From NCBI RefSeq assembly GCF_007744255.1, contig NZ_CP036267.1:6026001-6090000 (forward strand): DNA of 64,000 bases. Direction: 5' to 3'. Source of the stretch: Thalassoglobus polymorphus. Its GTDB lineage: Bacteria; Planctomycetota; Planctomycetia; Planctomycetales; Planctomycetaceae. Each line of letters starts with the position of its first letter. Within the stretch, counting starts at the first letter, position 1. Positions 63,419-64,000 of this stretch are shown here, one piece after another. The notes below the pieces were generated by a model, which did no database searches, had not been told where the DNA came from, and worked only from the letters and a program-made list of their open reading frames with translations. The translations under genes were made by a program, and so were the position numbers.

Positions 63419-64000
63419 CTATCGTTTTCGACGTTTGAACGCATCGGTAAATGGAGGGGTGTCGTAGGTGGTTCCGTCTCCAGTCACTCGGGGATCACCT
63501 GTCTCTCTCAGAACGCTGAAGAGCCGGGTTGACAGTTGCTCGCGAACTTTCGAGTAATCGGCATTTCCCGCAAGATTGTTCAGTTGATGTGGATCTTTCT
63601 TGATGTCATAAAGCTCTTCTTTGGGGCGTAATCCGAAGGCAATGTCCAGGTATTCCTGCATCTCAGGCTTGCCAAGTCCGAGGGTGATATAAGCTTTTGT
63701 GGGGCTGGCGTCCAAGTCTCCGTAGGCTGCGAAAGTGTTGTTGGCGAGTTCATCGTACGTCGGCAGCGGTTCGACTGGCTTGCCGAAGCCATTGCCATCC
63801 CCCATCGGATATCGCTCAGGCTTGAAATTGTGAATGTAGAGAAAGTCTTTTGTCCGAATCGCACGCTGAGGGTACGGGAGATTGCCTTCTCGGACACTGG
63901 CAACATGTCGCTCTCGGCCCGTGATGACCGCATCGCGCGAAGCATCAACGAGACCTGATGAGCCGGCTTCTAAAACGTTCAATAAGCTACGGCCCGTCAT
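63419..64000 (-). CDS. Sulfatase, C-terminal part (5' end outside window)
   Basis: The last 193 residues of a sulfatase. RAIRTKDFLYIHNFKPERYP is the common C-terminal subdomain start, followed by RPKEELYDIKKDPHQLNNLA, the usual end of heparan-type sulfatases. The first half, with the formylglycine site and metal ligands, is beyond the right edge, and the ATG at 63998-64000 is internal. It lies just upstream of the alaS region, on the same strand. The remaining part seems intact. Confidence 0.9.
   Translation of the reverse strand: MTGRSLLNVLEAGSSGLVDASRDAVITGRERHVASVREGNLPYPQRAIRTKDFLYIHNFKPERYPMGDGNGFGKPVEPLPTYDELANNTFAAYGDLDASPTKAYITLGLGKPEMQEYLDIAFGLRPKEELYDIKKDPHQLNNLAGNADYSKVREQLSTRLFSVLRETGDPRVTGDGTTYDTPPFTDAFKRRKR

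Noticed and set aside
1-64000. Anti-phage or toxin-antitoxin system
   Set aside because: No nuclease-helicase, reverse transcriptase, TIR, toxin-antitoxin pair or similar gene set was recognised.
1-64000. tRNA or rRNA genes
   Set aside because: No cloverleaf-like sequence or rRNA segment could be recognised by eye; a tRNAscan-type search would settle this.

Overview
The window looks like a chromosomal segment of a planctomycete (Planctomycetota, probably the Planctomycetaceae or a neighbouring family). This rests on gene content: formylglycine-dependent sulfatases, a DUF1549/DUF1553 cytochrome (PSD1) followed by a DUF1501 protein, a DUF1080 protein, large Ser/Thr kinases with one membrane span and extracellular LamG/LRR or beta-helix parts, a PEP-CTERM protein, and a beta-RFAP synthase of the tetrahydromethanopterin branch. 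No phage, integrase, transposase, CRISPR array, rRNA or tRNA was recognised.

Layout. 1-8.4 kb: end of a sulfatase and two convergent Ser/Thr kinases. 8.5-14.3 kb: OsmC-like protein, serA, a seven-haem lipoprotein with TPRs, and beta-RFAP synthase. 14.8-19.3 kb: a coupled small membrane ORF and zinc-ribbon/RG-rich protein, a cold-shock protein, catalase, a protein of unknown function and a DUF454 protein. 19.3-27.2 kb: DUF1080, PSD1 and DUF1501 secreted proteins, a family 2 glycosyltransferase and an MFS transporter. 27.5-29.5 kb: clpX and a small SHOCT-like membrane protein. 30-38.8 kb: a nitric-oxide response cluster (YwiC-like, di-iron repair protein, flavohaemoglobin, divergent Rrf2/NsrR-type regulator with a palindromic operator, leader peptide plus TDT/SLAC1 transporter, MOSC, free ScdA_N domain), then MgtC, an MBL protein, DUF488 and an XRE-NTF2 regulator. 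39-47.8 kb: HAF-repeat PEP-CTERM protein, metallophosphoesterase, sulfatase, NHL protein, lhgO, pyrK and an EEP-family protein. 47.9-58.3 kb: two lipoproteins, a third kinase, a PL10 pectate lyase and an EF-hand membrane protein. 58.4-64 kb: PLP decarboxylase, STAS protein, alaS and the end of another sulfatase.

The strongest unexplained signal is not a gene. Two families of short dispersed intergenic elements run through the window. Family 1 is about 80-115 bp, begins TTAGAGCA and in complete copies ends TGCTCTAA, and can fold into a hairpin. About fifteen copies or remnants are visible. In at least seven genes the TAG inside the terminal TTAGAGC-like sequence is the gene's stop codon, and one copy fills the gap between the convergent genes serA and the cytochrome. 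Family 2 (about 80 bp) has three copies, one lying inside a family 1 element. These look like non-autonomous palindromic repeats that have become gene 3' ends, possibly terminators or mRNA-end structures.

Functionally the window combines polysaccharide and sulfated-glycan handling, NO and oxidative-stress defence, and eukaryotic-type kinase signalling. I see no recognisable anti-phage or biosynthetic system.
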